A DNA stretch of 34,275 bases, taken from the NCBI GenBank assembly GCA_009778425.1, contig WRJU01000251.1, positions 1 through 34,275 of the forward strand, read 5' to 3'. A program made the translations under genes and the position numbers. The notes beneath the pieces were generated by a model that saw only the letters and a program-made list of their open reading frames with translations, was not told the DNA's origin and ran no database searches. Shown here in pieces: positions 23,657-30,807 of this stretch. How positions within the stretch are numbered: the stretch's first letter is position 1; every line of letters begins with the position of its first letter. The DNA is from Pseudomonadota bacterium. Its GTDB lineage: Bacteria > Pseudomonadota > Gammaproteobacteria > Burkholderiales > Rhodocyclaceae.

Positions 23657-23680
23657 GAAGGCTCCTGGGTTGGAGCCTTC
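23657..23680 (-). promoter_or_regulatory. Hairpin that contains the endolysin ribosome-binding site
   Basis: On the - strand GAAGGCTCC, a 6-nt loop, GGAGCCTTC, then AAC and the GTG start. The perfect 9-bp stem includes the GGAG that sits 8 nt before the start codon. The folded leader would hide the site and lower endolysin translation. No T-run follows, so a terminator is unlikely. Confidence 0.65.
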
Positions 23681-23705
23681 ATCTTGATCCGTGGGCTACT
23701 GCTGG

Positions 23706-23726
23706 TCTTTTAATCTACTTTAAGGC
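23706..23726 (-). promoter_or_regulatory. Putative late-promoter motif, copy 1 (before the lysis genes)
   Basis: On the - strand it reads GCCTTAAAG, four bases, ATTAAAAGA, in register with 14742-14762 and 3413-3433. It lies in the 152-nt gap between the repressor and endolysin genes, 53 nt before the endolysin start. This is the position of Mu Plys. It is proposed to be activated by the Mor-family protein of 31404-31784. Confidence 0.65.
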
Positions 23727-23805
23727 TTGCCGGAGTTCCGCCTGGGACATACAGATGCACAGGATTGCGACCGTATCAAAACGGCCTGTTCCATAAGAAA
23801 AATCG

Positions 23806-24195
23806 TTACATGAGCCTGACCAGCGTAGCGAAATTTTCCGCCGTGTCTTCAAGGATGTTTTGCATAGGCTCTGGCAATGAACGGTAGTGGCGCAGCAACG
23901 CGGCTTCACGCCCTGCCGCACCATTTTGCATATGCGCCGGAAGATGTCCGGCGTCAATTTTCTCGAACTCGGCACGTGTGTGGCCGGTAACGATGTAGTC
24001 AGGATCGGCTCCTGCCTCAACAAATCGGCGAAACACTTCCTGCCCCATTTCGAGCTTGTTGGTTTCGTAACGAGACCATGTTTCCCTTTCAACCCCGAAC
24101 GTCTTTGCTGCCTGAGCTTGCGACTTAAAGCCTAAGCGCAATCGTTCAGATTTGACCCGTTCGCCGGGAAAACGACTGGTTGTGATTTTTTCCAT
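23806..24195 (-). CDS. Phage repressor, XRE-family helix-turn-helix
   Basis: 129 aa from ATG 24195 (GTG 24198 directly before it is the alternative; AGGGGG precedes both). The HTH is at residues ~14-50: RVKSERLRLGFKSQAQAAKT, FGVERETWSRYETNKLEM. The C-terminal part is helical and short, with no LexA-like peptidase motif, so cleavage-type induction is unlikely. It is divergent to the early operon. Its start overlaps operator 1, and operator 2 covers both promoters, so it should repress early transcription and its own. Confidence 0.88.
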   Translation of the reverse strand: MEKITTSRFPGERVKSERLRLGFKSQAQAAKTFGVERETWSRYETNKLEMGQEVFRRFVEAGADPDYIVTGHTRAEFEKIDAGHLPAHMQNGAAGREAALLRHYRSLPEPMQNILEDTAENFATLVRLM

Positions 24196-24229
24196 CACAC
24201 CCCCTTGACTTGTGATTTATAACATCACA
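24181..24229. promoter_or_regulatory. Two operators of identical design, 30 bp apart
   Basis: 24181-24199 and 24211-24229 both read TGTGAT, seven bases, ATCACA. The spacing between them is exactly 30 bp, about three helical turns, which suits cooperative binding on one face. Operator 1 covers the repressor start; operator 2 overlaps the early-promoter spacer and -10 and the repressor -10. The binder is probably the XRE repressor, the Ner-like protein, or both. Confidence 0.75.
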
Positions 24230-24233
24230 CAAT
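24205..24233 (+). promoter_or_regulatory. Early promoter
   Basis: TTGACT (24205-24210), a 17-nt spacer, CACAAT (24228-24233). It drives the Ner-to-Mor operon starting at 24274. The -35 is strong, the -10 moderate. Operator 2 lies across the spacer, consistent with repression in the lysogen. Confidence 0.65.
24216..24224 (-). promoter_or_regulatory. Repressor promoter -10 (extended)
   Basis: On the - strand TGTTATAAA gives a TGn-extended -10 (TATAAA at 24221-24216), inside operator 2. No convincing -35 is seen. It would start repressor transcription about 15-20 nt before the ATG, and is expected to be self-repressed. Confidence 0.45.
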
Positions 24234-24273
24234 AACGATACTTTTTTCATTATTTCACACAACTGGAGCCAGC

Positions 24274-24495
24274 ATGCAACTCAAAAGAACCACTACCCCA
24301 GAAGCTATCCGTCGGCAGTGGGAACGCGAAGGGAAGACCATGTCTTCGTGGGCAAGAGATCACGGCTTCGAGCCGAGTGACGTCTCGCGTGTGCTGTGCG
24401 GACTGGCGCGCGGTCGATATGGGCGAATGCACAGAATCGCCATCGCCCTCGGCCTCAAAGAAAACCCGAACGAGCAGGTGGGAGTGGGAGCATGA
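24274..24495 (+). CDS. ner: Ner/Nlp-like DNA-binding switch protein
   Basis: 73 aa, first gene of the early operon. TTPEAIRRQWEREGKTMSSW, ARDHGFEPSDVSRVLCGLAR and MHRIAIALGL form the Ner/Nlp helix-turn-helix. TGGAG lies just before the ATG. In Mu, Ner turns off both repressor and early promoters to favour lytic growth. It ends with an ATGA overlap onto the next gene. Confidence 0.88.
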   Translation: MQLKRTTTPEAIRRQWEREGKTMSSWARDHGFEPSDVSRVLCGLARGRYGRMHRIAIALGLKENPNEQVGVGA

Positions 24496-25148
24496 GCCAA
24501 TCCCTCTTGCCGAAATTGCCCGCCTATCTACACAAGGAGCCAACTGTGTCCACTGATCTTTTCCCTGAAATGCTGCCTGAAAACTTCGCCAGCCGCATCG
24601 TCACGCCGCATGTTGCCTTTGGCGATATTGATATCCGTCAGGATGAAGAAGGGCGGTATTGCCTGAACGATCTGCACAAGGCGGCGGGGTATTCGCCTAA
24701 CCATCGTCCGTCCAAGTGGCTTCGACACAAACGGACACAGAATTTGATTGCCGAATTTTCCAAACCGAATAAGCCCGAAAATGGGCTTATTGTGCACGGC
24801 AGCAATAAGCGCGAATTTGCGCTTATTCCACCCGTCACGGAAGCGGCAAAAAACACCCCGACCTATGTCATCAAACCCCTTGTCTACGCCTACGCCGCGT
24901 GGGTCAGCCCTGCTTTCGAGCGGTTCGTGTACGAAGTCTTCGATGCCGTGATGTCCGCAGCCGTTGAGCAACAGCAACGCGAAGCCGCCGCGCTTTACAC
25001 CATCCGCCCGCGCTGGAAGCCGATTGCTGACCATCCAGGCATGCGCCGCACGGCGCTCATCGAACTGACCGGGCACAAGTCCCCCGGCTCCATCACCGCA
25101 TGCCGCCGCCGGATGCGGGAAGTCGGGCTGATCGGGGGGCGGGCATGA
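24492..25148 (+). CDS. KilA-N domain protein
   Basis: 218 aa if started at ATG 24492 (ATGA overlap with ner); GTG 24546 has AAGGAG 7 nt upstream and would give 200 aa. The KilA-N domain spans residues ~40-155: EGRYCLNDLHKAAGYSPNHR, PSKWLRHKRTQNLI, TYVIKPLVYAYAAWVSPAFE, RFVYEVFDAVM. The C-terminal ~55 residues (HPGMRRTALIELTGHKSPGS onward) look like a second small DNA-binding unit. A tandem pair of palindromic octapeptide elements lies inside the domain (24768-24827). KilA-N proteins are phage DNA-binding regulators or antirepressors; the target is unknown. Confidence 0.85.
   Translation: MSQSLLPKLPAYLHKEPTVSTDLFPEMLPENFASRIVTPHVAFGDIDIRQDEEGRYCLNDLHKAAGYSPNHRPSKWLRHKRTQNLIAEFSKPNKPENGLIVHGSNKREFALIPPVTEAAKNTPTYVIKPLVYAYAAWVSPAFERFVYEVFDAVMSAAVEQQQREAAALYTIRPRWKPIADHPGMRRTALIELTGHKSPGSITACRRRMREVGLIGGRA
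24768..24827. repeat. Two tandem palindromic octapeptide elements in the KilA-N gene
   Basis: 24768-24791 is AATAAGCCC, loop GAAAAT, GGGCTTATT; 24804-24827 is AATAAGCGC, loop GAATTT, GCGCTTATT. Both have perfect 9-bp arms and 6-nt loops with the same period (36 bp). They encode NKPENGLI and NKREFALI, separated by VHGS. The compensatory C/G swap keeps the stem while changing the peptide. Confidence 0.85.
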
Positions 25149-25270
25149 ACAAGATCGACCTGTGGCGGCTACGCGCTGCCCTCAAGTACTTCAGCGGAAA
25201 CATTGCCGTCAGGGCATCAATAAGCGGTGGTTGGTTCGTTCAGAAACCACAACCGAAAGGCCGGTTATGA
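25145..25270 (+). CDS. Small protein of 41 aa in the early operon
   Basis: Starts at ATG 25145 inside the stop of the KilA-N gene (ATGA) and ends with TGA overlapping the next ATG (25267). It begins MNKIDLWRLRAALKYFSGN and ends in a basic stretch (QKPQPKGRL). The overlap at both ends in a chain of coupled genes is the main evidence that it is real. No domain is recognised. Confidence 0.6.
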   Translation: MNKIDLWRLRAALKYFSGNIAVRASISGGWFVQKPQPKGRL

Positions 25271-25572
25271 GTAAGAGCGCCACATCTCAATCTGCAGGGA
25301 AGGTGCTGGACGTACTCAATGTGCTGCTCGGACATTTTGCAAGCGGCTTAACGCCAACTGAGTTAGCCAAGGCTACGAAACACGACCCCGCCAATATCAC
25401 GCGCTACGTAGGAACCCTTGTGGAAAAGGGTTTTGCAGAACGCATCCCGGAAACGGGCCGCATCCGCCCGTCGCACCGTCTGGCACAACATGCCGTTTCC
25501 ATTATGAGGTCTCTTGATGAGGCACAGCGCCGCATCGAAGAGAGCCGTTCACGCATTACTTCTCATCTGTGA
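25267..25572 (+). CDS. IclR-like winged-helix DNA-binding protein
   Basis: 101 aa from ATG 25267, chosen for the ATGA overlap. Residues ~10-75 are an IclR-type HTH: GKVLDVLNVLLGHFASGLTP, TELAKATKHDPANITRYVGT, LVEKGFAERIPETGRIRPSH. The ligand-binding domain of IclR is absent. It is an early regulator of unknown target, and it couples to the next gene by GTGA. Confidence 0.82.
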   Translation: MSKSATSQSAGKVLDVLNVLLGHFASGLTPTELAKATKHDPANITRYVGTLVEKGFAERIPETGRIRPSHRLAQHAVSIMRSLDEAQRRIEESRSRITSHL

Positions 25573-26534
25573 GTTTCCCTATGGCCCGCAAACCTACCAA
25601 CACCGTTAATACACCAGAAATCGTGACCGATGCGGACACGCCAGGATTGCCCGCGATGGTGGACGCCGCCAACCAACTGGCTGCTGCGCAACATGCGCGT
25701 GAAACGGCAACCCGCGCTGTAGCGGCGCAACTTGGCTATCAACTACCCGCCGACTGTGCCGACCCTGATCTGATCCAGCGCGACATCAGCGCCAATATGC
25801 GGCGCAGCGTAGAAGCCTGTCTGGAAGTTGGGCGCGGGCTTCGAGTGCTCAAAGAGGCTTGTGAGCATGGCAATTTCATTGCTCGTTTGGATGTTCTCGG
25901 GCTTGACCGCCATGTAGCCGCTCGCTTCATCAACGCAGCGGTTAAGTTCTCAAATGTGCCGACGTCGGCACATTTGGTTCAGGCTATTGGGTCACAAAGC
26001 AAGCTCTTGGAAATGCTGGTATTGGACGACGAGCAAATTGAAGAGCTTGAGCTAACTGGACAGACGGGCGAACTTCATCTTGATGACATCGCCAAAATGA
26101 GCGTCAAAGAACTTCGCTCTGCCCTACGCGAAGCCAGGGCAGACGACGAAGCAAAGTCCAGGTTGCTTGCCGACAAGAACAGGAAGATCGATGAACTGAC
26201 CACCACACGGAGCGAACCACAGCTTGCGATTGTCAATTGGCCGGAGGAATACCAAGGATTTATAGCGCAGGTGCAAGTGATCCGAAACACGTTGAAACAG
26301 TCCATTGCCAATCTGGATGCGGTGCGGTTAACGGTAATGCAAACGCTGCCGCCAGAAGCCAAACCGGTAGCAGAGCAGACCGCCGAGGATGATTTGCTGG
26401 CGAGCGCCATTGAGACGGTGGCAATTGAGCTGTCCGATACTTTCAATATGGCAGAGACGATGCTGGGTAATGTGCGGCTTGATTTCGACCGGACGCTGGC
26501 AGCCTTTGACCGCGCATTAGGCGTCAAGGAATAG
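25569..26534 (+). CDS. Early phage protein, DUF3102-like
   Basis: 321 aa from GTG 25569 (GTGA overlap); ATG 25581 is an alternative. The region SVEACLEVGRGLRVLKEACE with HGNFIARLDVLGLDRHVAAR recalls DUF3102 phage/plasmid proteins. Then QSKLLEMLVLDDEQIEELEL and a coiled coil (ELRSALREARADDEAKSRLL). The element at 25950-25983 puts NVPTSAHL at the junction of these parts. The gene directly precedes the transposase, as in BcepMu-like phages. Biochemical role unknown. Confidence 0.75.
   Translation: MSFPMARKPTNTVNTPEIVTDADTPGLPAMVDAANQLAAAQHARETATRAVAAQLGYQLPADCADPDLIQRDISANMRRSVEACLEVGRGLRVLKEACEHGNFIARLDVLGLDRHVAARFINAAVKFSNVPTSAHLVQAIGSQSKLLEMLVLDDEQIEELELTGQTGELHLDDIAKMSVKELRSALREARADDEAKSRLLADKNRKIDELTTTRSEPQLAIVNWPEEYQGFIAQVQVIRNTLKQSIANLDAVRLTVMQTLPPEAKPVAEQTAEDDLLASAIETVAIELSDTFNMAETMLGNVRLDFDRTLAAFDRALGVKE
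25950..25983. repeat. 34-nt palindromic element, copy 2 (inside the DUF3102-like gene)
   Basis: The core 25951-25976 is a perfect 26-bp palindrome: CAAATGTGCCGAC followed by its reverse complement. It matches 14223-14256 at 33 of 34 positions. Read on the + strand it encodes NVPTSAHL in frame. The two host genes are unrelated and lie on opposite strands. Confidence 0.9.
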
Positions 26535-26539
26535 CAATC

Positions 26540-28354
26540 ATGCAAATGTCGCCCGCGCTGACCGAGGAGCTTTTTTCACTGCGCAACCGGCTCTCCGCCG
26601 CGCCGCATGGAGAAGGCTACGAGCTTGTCCGCCAGTTTGCTGACTTCATCGGGCGTAGCCCACAGACGATATACGTCTGGCTGCGCAAGCACACGGGATA
26701 TGACACTGGGCGCAAGCGCCGATCTGACACGGGGCGCAGCCGGATGCCTTCCGAATCGCTCGACTTTATTGCCAGCGCACAGCGCGAGGCAGTGCGCGGG
26801 AACGGAAAACGGACGATGCCCCTGGCCGTAGCGATGAACGTAGCAGAGGCAAATGGCATGGCAGTGAATGTAGGAAAGAGCCGCGTGGGCGCTATTTTAC
26901 GTAAGCGCCGGATGGATGCTAAGACGATGCAAGCAGCGCGAAATCACGGTGCTTTGCGCAGTCTGCACCCCAACCATGTGCACCAGATCGACCCATCCTT
27001 ATGTGTCCTGTACTACATGAATGGGCAGCAAAGGGTGATGCGTGATGAGGATTTTTATAAGAATAAACCAAGCAATTTCGGGCGCGTGAAGCTGAAGGTG
27101 TGGCGCTACGTGCGCTACGACCACGCGAGTGGGAATATCGATGTCCGCTACTACGAGGCCGAAGGCGAATCGCAAGCAAGTTTGTTTGACTTCCTGCTGT
27201 ACACATGGGGCGAGCAGCCGGAGCGCGTGTCCTACGGGATGTCAGACATCCTGCTGTGGGACAAGGGCAGCGCGAACACTTCTCTTGGGATATGCAACCT
27301 GCTGGATGCGCTGGGCGTGGATCACCGGACGCATGCACCTGGGCATGCCTGGGCGAAAGGCGGCGTGGAAGTCGCCAACAACATCGTCGAGACCCATTTC
27401 GAGAGCCGCCTTCGGTTCGAGCCGGTTGACTCGGTTGAAGCCCTGAATGCGGCGGCTGCTACATGGGTACGCGACTGGAACGCCAATGCAATCGTGCATG
27501 TGGATTCACGGCTGCGCCGCGCCTCCGGCGAGCCGATGGTGCGAGACGATCTTTGGCAGTTGATTATGCGCACACCGGAAGCGCTACGCCGGATTCCGGA
27601 GCGCAAGGTGTGCAAATACTTCCTGCATGGCGCGGCTCAGACGCGCCAAGTGCGAGACCTGAAGGTGAGTTTCGCGCACCCAGAGATCGGGCGTTCTGCG
27701 TCGTATGACCTCTCGCCATGGGCGGAATTCCTCGGCAACAAGATGCAGGTGACGGTGACGCCGCTGCTCTTACGCGAAGGGATGCTGCGCGTCGAGATCG
27801 ACCGCTTCGGCAGCGATCCGCTGGTGGTGGAGGTCGAACCCGAGCGCGACTTCGATGACTTCGGGCGCAGCCTGACTGCACAGGTGATCGGCGAAGGCTA
27901 CAGCCGCGCCTCGATGACTGGCGACGAGCGCACCGAAAAGCATCTACTTGAAGCGGCATACGGCGAAGGGGTGACAGCAGACAAGGCCGACAAGTTGCGC
28001 GCAAAACAGGTGCGGCCTTTTGCCCAACTGAACAACGGGCGCGGGGCAGTTGCGCACTCGCACCTTGGAAAAACAGAGCTTCCGCAGCGGCTGCTTCCGG
28101 CGGGCATGGAAGCGGATACACCCGCATTGGTGGCGGCGCGCGCGGCGCAGGTCGAACTGCGCCCACTCTCGCATGTCGAGGCTGCCAAGGAACTCAAGGC
28201 AATGCTCGGCGACGGCTGGAGACCTGCCGATCATTTCCGCTGGCTGCAACAACGCTACCCGGATGGCGTACAGCCCGACCAAGTGGATGCCATCTCCGCA
28301 GAACTGCGCGGCAAGCATGCGATGCCGTTGCAACTTTTATCTGGAGGGAAATGA
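26540..28354 (+). CDS. A: Transposase, MuA-like DDE integrase
   Basis: 604 aa. N-terminal DNA-binding part with QFADFIGRSPQTIYVWLRKH; the RNase H-like catalytic core has D151 (HQIDPSLC), D241 (LLWDKGSAN) and E277 (KGGVEVANN), with exactly 35 residues between the second D and E. The C-terminal ~250 residues include the beta-barrel and the region contacting the ATPase partner. It binds the phage ends and carries out replicative transposition. The stop overlaps the ATPase start (ATGATG). Confidence 0.95.
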   Translation: MQMSPALTEELFSLRNRLSAAPHGEGYELVRQFADFIGRSPQTIYVWLRKHTGYDTGRKRRSDTGRSRMPSESLDFIASAQREAVRGNGKRTMPLAVAMNVAEANGMAVNVGKSRVGAILRKRRMDAKTMQAARNHGALRSLHPNHVHQIDPSLCVLYYMNGQQRVMRDEDFYKNKPSNFGRVKLKVWRYVRYDHASGNIDVRYYEAEGESQASLFDFLLYTWGEQPERVSYGMSDILLWDKGSANTSLGICNLLDALGVDHRTHAPGHAWAKGGVEVANNIVETHFESRLRFEPVDSVEALNAAAATWVRDWNANAIVHVDSRLRRASGEPMVRDDLWQLIMRTPEALRRIPERKVCKYFLHGAAQTRQVRDLKVSFAHPEIGRSASYDLSPWAEFLGNKMQVTVTPLLLREGMLRVEIDRFGSDPLVVEVEPERDFDDFGRSLTAQVIGEGYSRASMTGDERTEKHLLEAAYGEGVTADKADKLRAKQVRPFAQLNNGRGAVAHSHLGKTELPQRLLPAGMEADTPALVAARAAQVELRPLSHVEAAKELKAMLGDGWRPADHFRWLQQRYPDGVQPDQVDAISAELRGKHAMPLQLLSGGK

Positions 28355-29637
28355 TGAGCTTAAAACTGAAGTCCGTACTGGCACGGGTTGGGCGAAAACA
28401 ATCCGACCTTGCCCGTGCGCTGGACGTCTCGGACGCCACCGTAGCGCAGATCGTGAATCACGGGAAATTTCCAAAATCGGTGGGCACCCGCAGACGGGAA
28501 TCCCCAAAGGCACAGGAGCCGGGGCAGTGGTCAGCCGAAGAGGACAAGACGGATTTGAAGACCCGCATCCTCGAATTATTGGTGGAAGCGGGCGCGACGC
28601 CTGATGACTTGTCAGGCGTGTTCGATGATGAGGCGGACGGGCTGCGCGCCAACGCAACCCGTCCTGTCTCCACTGATGTTTCAACAAATGCTCAAAGCGG
28701 GCATGTCAATGGTGAATCAACCGAGGAGAGTGTAATGTTACTGCGCAAGCAAGCGCTGAGTCAGCAAGCAAAGAAGCATTTCGGCCTATTCAGGACGCCG
28801 TTTTCGGACGAACTGGAGTCCGCCGAGGATTTATACCTCAGCCCGGACATCCGGTACGTGCGGGAAGCCATGCTGCAAACCGCCAAACACGGCGGGTTCC
28901 TGTGCGTGACGGGTGAGAGTGGCGCAGGCAAATCGGTGCTTGCCCGCGACCTTGAAGACCGGATTGCGCGGGAGTCGCAACCGATCATCCTCATCAAGCC
29001 GTATGTTCTGGCGATGGAGGATGATGACAGTCGCGGTAAAACGCTGAAGGCCACCCACATCGCGGAAGCGATGATGGCGGCTGTTGCTCCAAAGGAATCC
29101 GCGAAATCCAGCCCGGAAGCACGGTTCGCGCAACTGCACCGTGTGCTGAAGGCAAGCCATACGGCAGGTTACCGGCATTGCCTGTTGATCGACGAAGCGC
29201 ACTCGCTGCCAATCCCGACGATCAAACACCTGAAGCGGTTCTTTGAGTTGGAGATGGGGTTCAAAAAACTGACCTCAATTATTTTGATTGGGCAGCCGGA
29301 ATTGCGGGCAAAGCTGGACGAACGCAACCAACAGGTGCGCGAGGTGGTACAGCGGTGCGAGATGGTGGAACTCTCCCCGCTCGCTGGGCAGGCGCTCAAT
29401 GACTACCTGCGGCTCAAGTTCGACCGGGTCGGTAAACCACTGCCGGAAGTAATCAATGAAGGCGGCATTGATGCGTTACGGGCGCGGCTTACGTTCGCCA
29501 CGCGCCGTGGCGAACGCAGTGAGTCGGTATCGCTGCTTTATCCGCTTGCCGTGGGGAATGTACTGACAGCAGCGATGAATCTTGCTGCCGAGCTTGGCTC
29601 CCGGCTGGTGACTGCCGACGTGGTCAAGGGGGTATGA
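28354..29637 (+). CDS. B: Transposition target ATPase, MuB-like AAA+ with N-terminal HTH
   Basis: 427 aa from ATG 28354 (ATG 28351 is adjacent; GGAGG precedes). N-terminal helix-turn-helix at residues ~9-40 (LARALDVSDATVAQIVNHGK), a flexible linker, then an ExeA/MuB-type AAA+ domain: Walker A GESGAGKS at ~188-195 and Walker B LLIDEAHS with D-E at ~281-282. It selects target DNA and stimulates the transposase. An in-frame ATG at 28735 with a strong GGAG 6 nt upstream could yield a form lacking the HTH. Confidence 0.93.
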   Translation: MSLKLKSVLARVGRKQSDLARALDVSDATVAQIVNHGKFPKSVGTRRRESPKAQEPGQWSAEEDKTDLKTRILELLVEAGATPDDLSGVFDDEADGLRANATRPVSTDVSTNAQSGHVNGESTEESVMLLRKQALSQQAKKHFGLFRTPFSDELESAEDLYLSPDIRYVREAMLQTAKHGGFLCVTGESGAGKSVLARDLEDRIARESQPIILIKPYVLAMEDDDSRGKTLKATHIAEAMMAAVAPKESAKSSPEARFAQLHRVLKASHTAGYRHCLLIDEAHSLPIPTIKHLKRFFELEMGFKKLTSIILIGQPELRAKLDERNQQVREVVQRCEMVELSPLAGQALNDYLRLKFDRVGKPLPEVINEGGIDALRARLTFATRRGERSESVSLLYPLAVGNVLTAAMNLAAELGSRLVTADVVKGV

Positions 29638-29638
29638 C

Positions 29639-29995
29639 ATGGGTGCAATGGCTGATGTAGTCAGGATTCACGTTCCTTCTCTGCATTCTTGCGGGATACC
29701 GCCCAGCAACGCGCGTGTATTTGATGCGGTGTTTCTGGCGAAGATCGCCGCCGCGAACAGGCTCTACCGCAAGATGCGCAATTGGGGCATCGCCATCGAT
29801 TACCTGCATATACCAAACAGCCAGGAGGATGCGCTTCCGATGCTGCGGATCAAGCTGGGCCACAAATGCTCGCTGAAGCCCTTTCTGGATGCGACGAAGG
29901 GCATGCGCCAGTACTTTCCGGCGAGTCGGGCTGTCCCAGGCCGCATGGTTGCCGTTCTGGATGATTGCTTTCTGATGCTGGAACTGCCGACGTGA
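29639..29995 (+). CDS. Early phage protein of unknown function
   Basis: 118 aa from ATG 29639, 1 nt after the ATPase stop; ATG 29648 is possible. It contains ARVFDAVFLAKIAAANRLYR, IDYLHIPNSQEDALPMLRIK and a C-terminal beta stretch MVAVLDDCFLMLELP. No family recognised. Coupled by GTGA to the next gene, so it belongs to the transposition/early operon. Confidence 0.7.
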   Translation: MGAMADVVRIHVPSLHSCGIPPSNARVFDAVFLAKIAAANRLYRKMRNWGIAIDYLHIPNSQEDALPMLRIKLGHKCSLKPFLDATKGMRQYFPASRAVPGRMVAVLDDCFLMLELPT

Positions 29996-30180
29996 AAATC
30001 ATCAGAAAGATTCGGGTCGCTTTGCTGACCAGAAAGCTGCATGCCTTGATTCGTGACATCTCTTTCGCGCGGCGCGACGCGCAACGTCATATCAATCAGT
30101 TGCGCAGGGAAGTCTGGAAAACGGAGCAGCGGCTTTTTACGCTGACCCTCGCACAGAGAAACAAAGGAAGCACGAGATGA
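29992..30180 (+). CDS. Small basic helical protein
   Basis: 62 aa, start GTG 29992 overlapping the previous stop (GTGA). It is rich in Arg/Lys with an extended helix (RDAQRHINQLRREVWKTEQR). It ends in an ATGA overlap onto the DUF3164 gene. Basic helices suggest nucleic acid or protein binding; nothing more can be said. Confidence 0.65.
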   Translation: MKIIRKIRVALLTRKLHALIRDISFARRDAQRHINQLRREVWKTEQRLFTLTLAQRNKGSTR

Positions 30181-30797
30181 ACATGGTTTCAACTGCCCCA
30201 GTTGGTTACTGGATCGATAGAGAAGGTCGCTGTGTCCCGGAGTCGATGGTCAAACCCATTGACCGCACACGCGATGAGTTAGTGCGCGAACTGGTAAGTA
30301 AAGCCAGTGCACTGGCGAAACAACTGGAGGAGTTCAAGGTGGGCGCTTTTATGGACATCTCCGCCTTCATCCAGCTTTCCGCCGAGCAGTACGGCGTGAA
30401 GGTTGGCGGAACGAAGGGCAACGTAAGCCTCTTCTCTTTCGACGGGCGCTACAAGGTGGTTCGCCAAGTGCAGGAACACATCATCTTCGACGAACGGCTA
30501 CAGGCCGCGAAACAGTTGATCGATGAGTGCATCCAGGATTGGGCTACGGGCAGCCGAGATGAAATCCGGGTACTCATCAATGACGCCTTCCAGGTCAACA
30601 AGGAAGGCAAGATCAACACGAACCGTGTGCTTGGCCTGAAGCGCCTGAACATCCAGGACGAGAAGTGGCTGCGGGCGATGCAAGCCATCGCGGACAGTGT
30701 GCAGGTTGCGGGGTCGAAGCCCTACATCCGCATCTATGAGCGGGTCGGCAATTCAGAGCAGTACGCGCCGATCAGCCTGGATGTTGCGGCGGTGTAA
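30177..30797 (+). CDS. DUF3164 family phage protein
   Basis: 206 aa. VGYWIDREGRCVPESMVKPI at the start, FMDISAFIQLSAEQYGVKVG, NVSLFSFDGRYKVVRQVQEH and INTNRVLGLKRLNIQDEKWL are typical of DUF3164, a family found in Mu-like early regions next to the transposition genes. Function unknown; it is sometimes proposed to be a DNA-binding or replication accessory protein. Confidence 0.88.
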   Translation: MNMVSTAPVGYWIDREGRCVPESMVKPIDRTRDELVRELVSKASALAKQLEEFKVGAFMDISAFIQLSAEQYGVKVGGTKGNVSLFSFDGRYKVVRQVQEHIIFDERLQAAKQLIDECIQDWATGSRDEIRVLINDAFQVNKEGKINTNRVLGLKRLNIQDEKWLRAMQAIADSVQVAGSKPYIRIYERVGNSEQYAPISLDVAAV

Positions 30798-30807
30798 GGG
30801 AGCGACG

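Noticed and set aside
23720..23794. Tiny - strand frame between repressor and endolysin (24 codons)
   Set aside because: No ribosome-binding site, no hydrophobic segment to suggest a holin, and it ends within the late-promoter motif.
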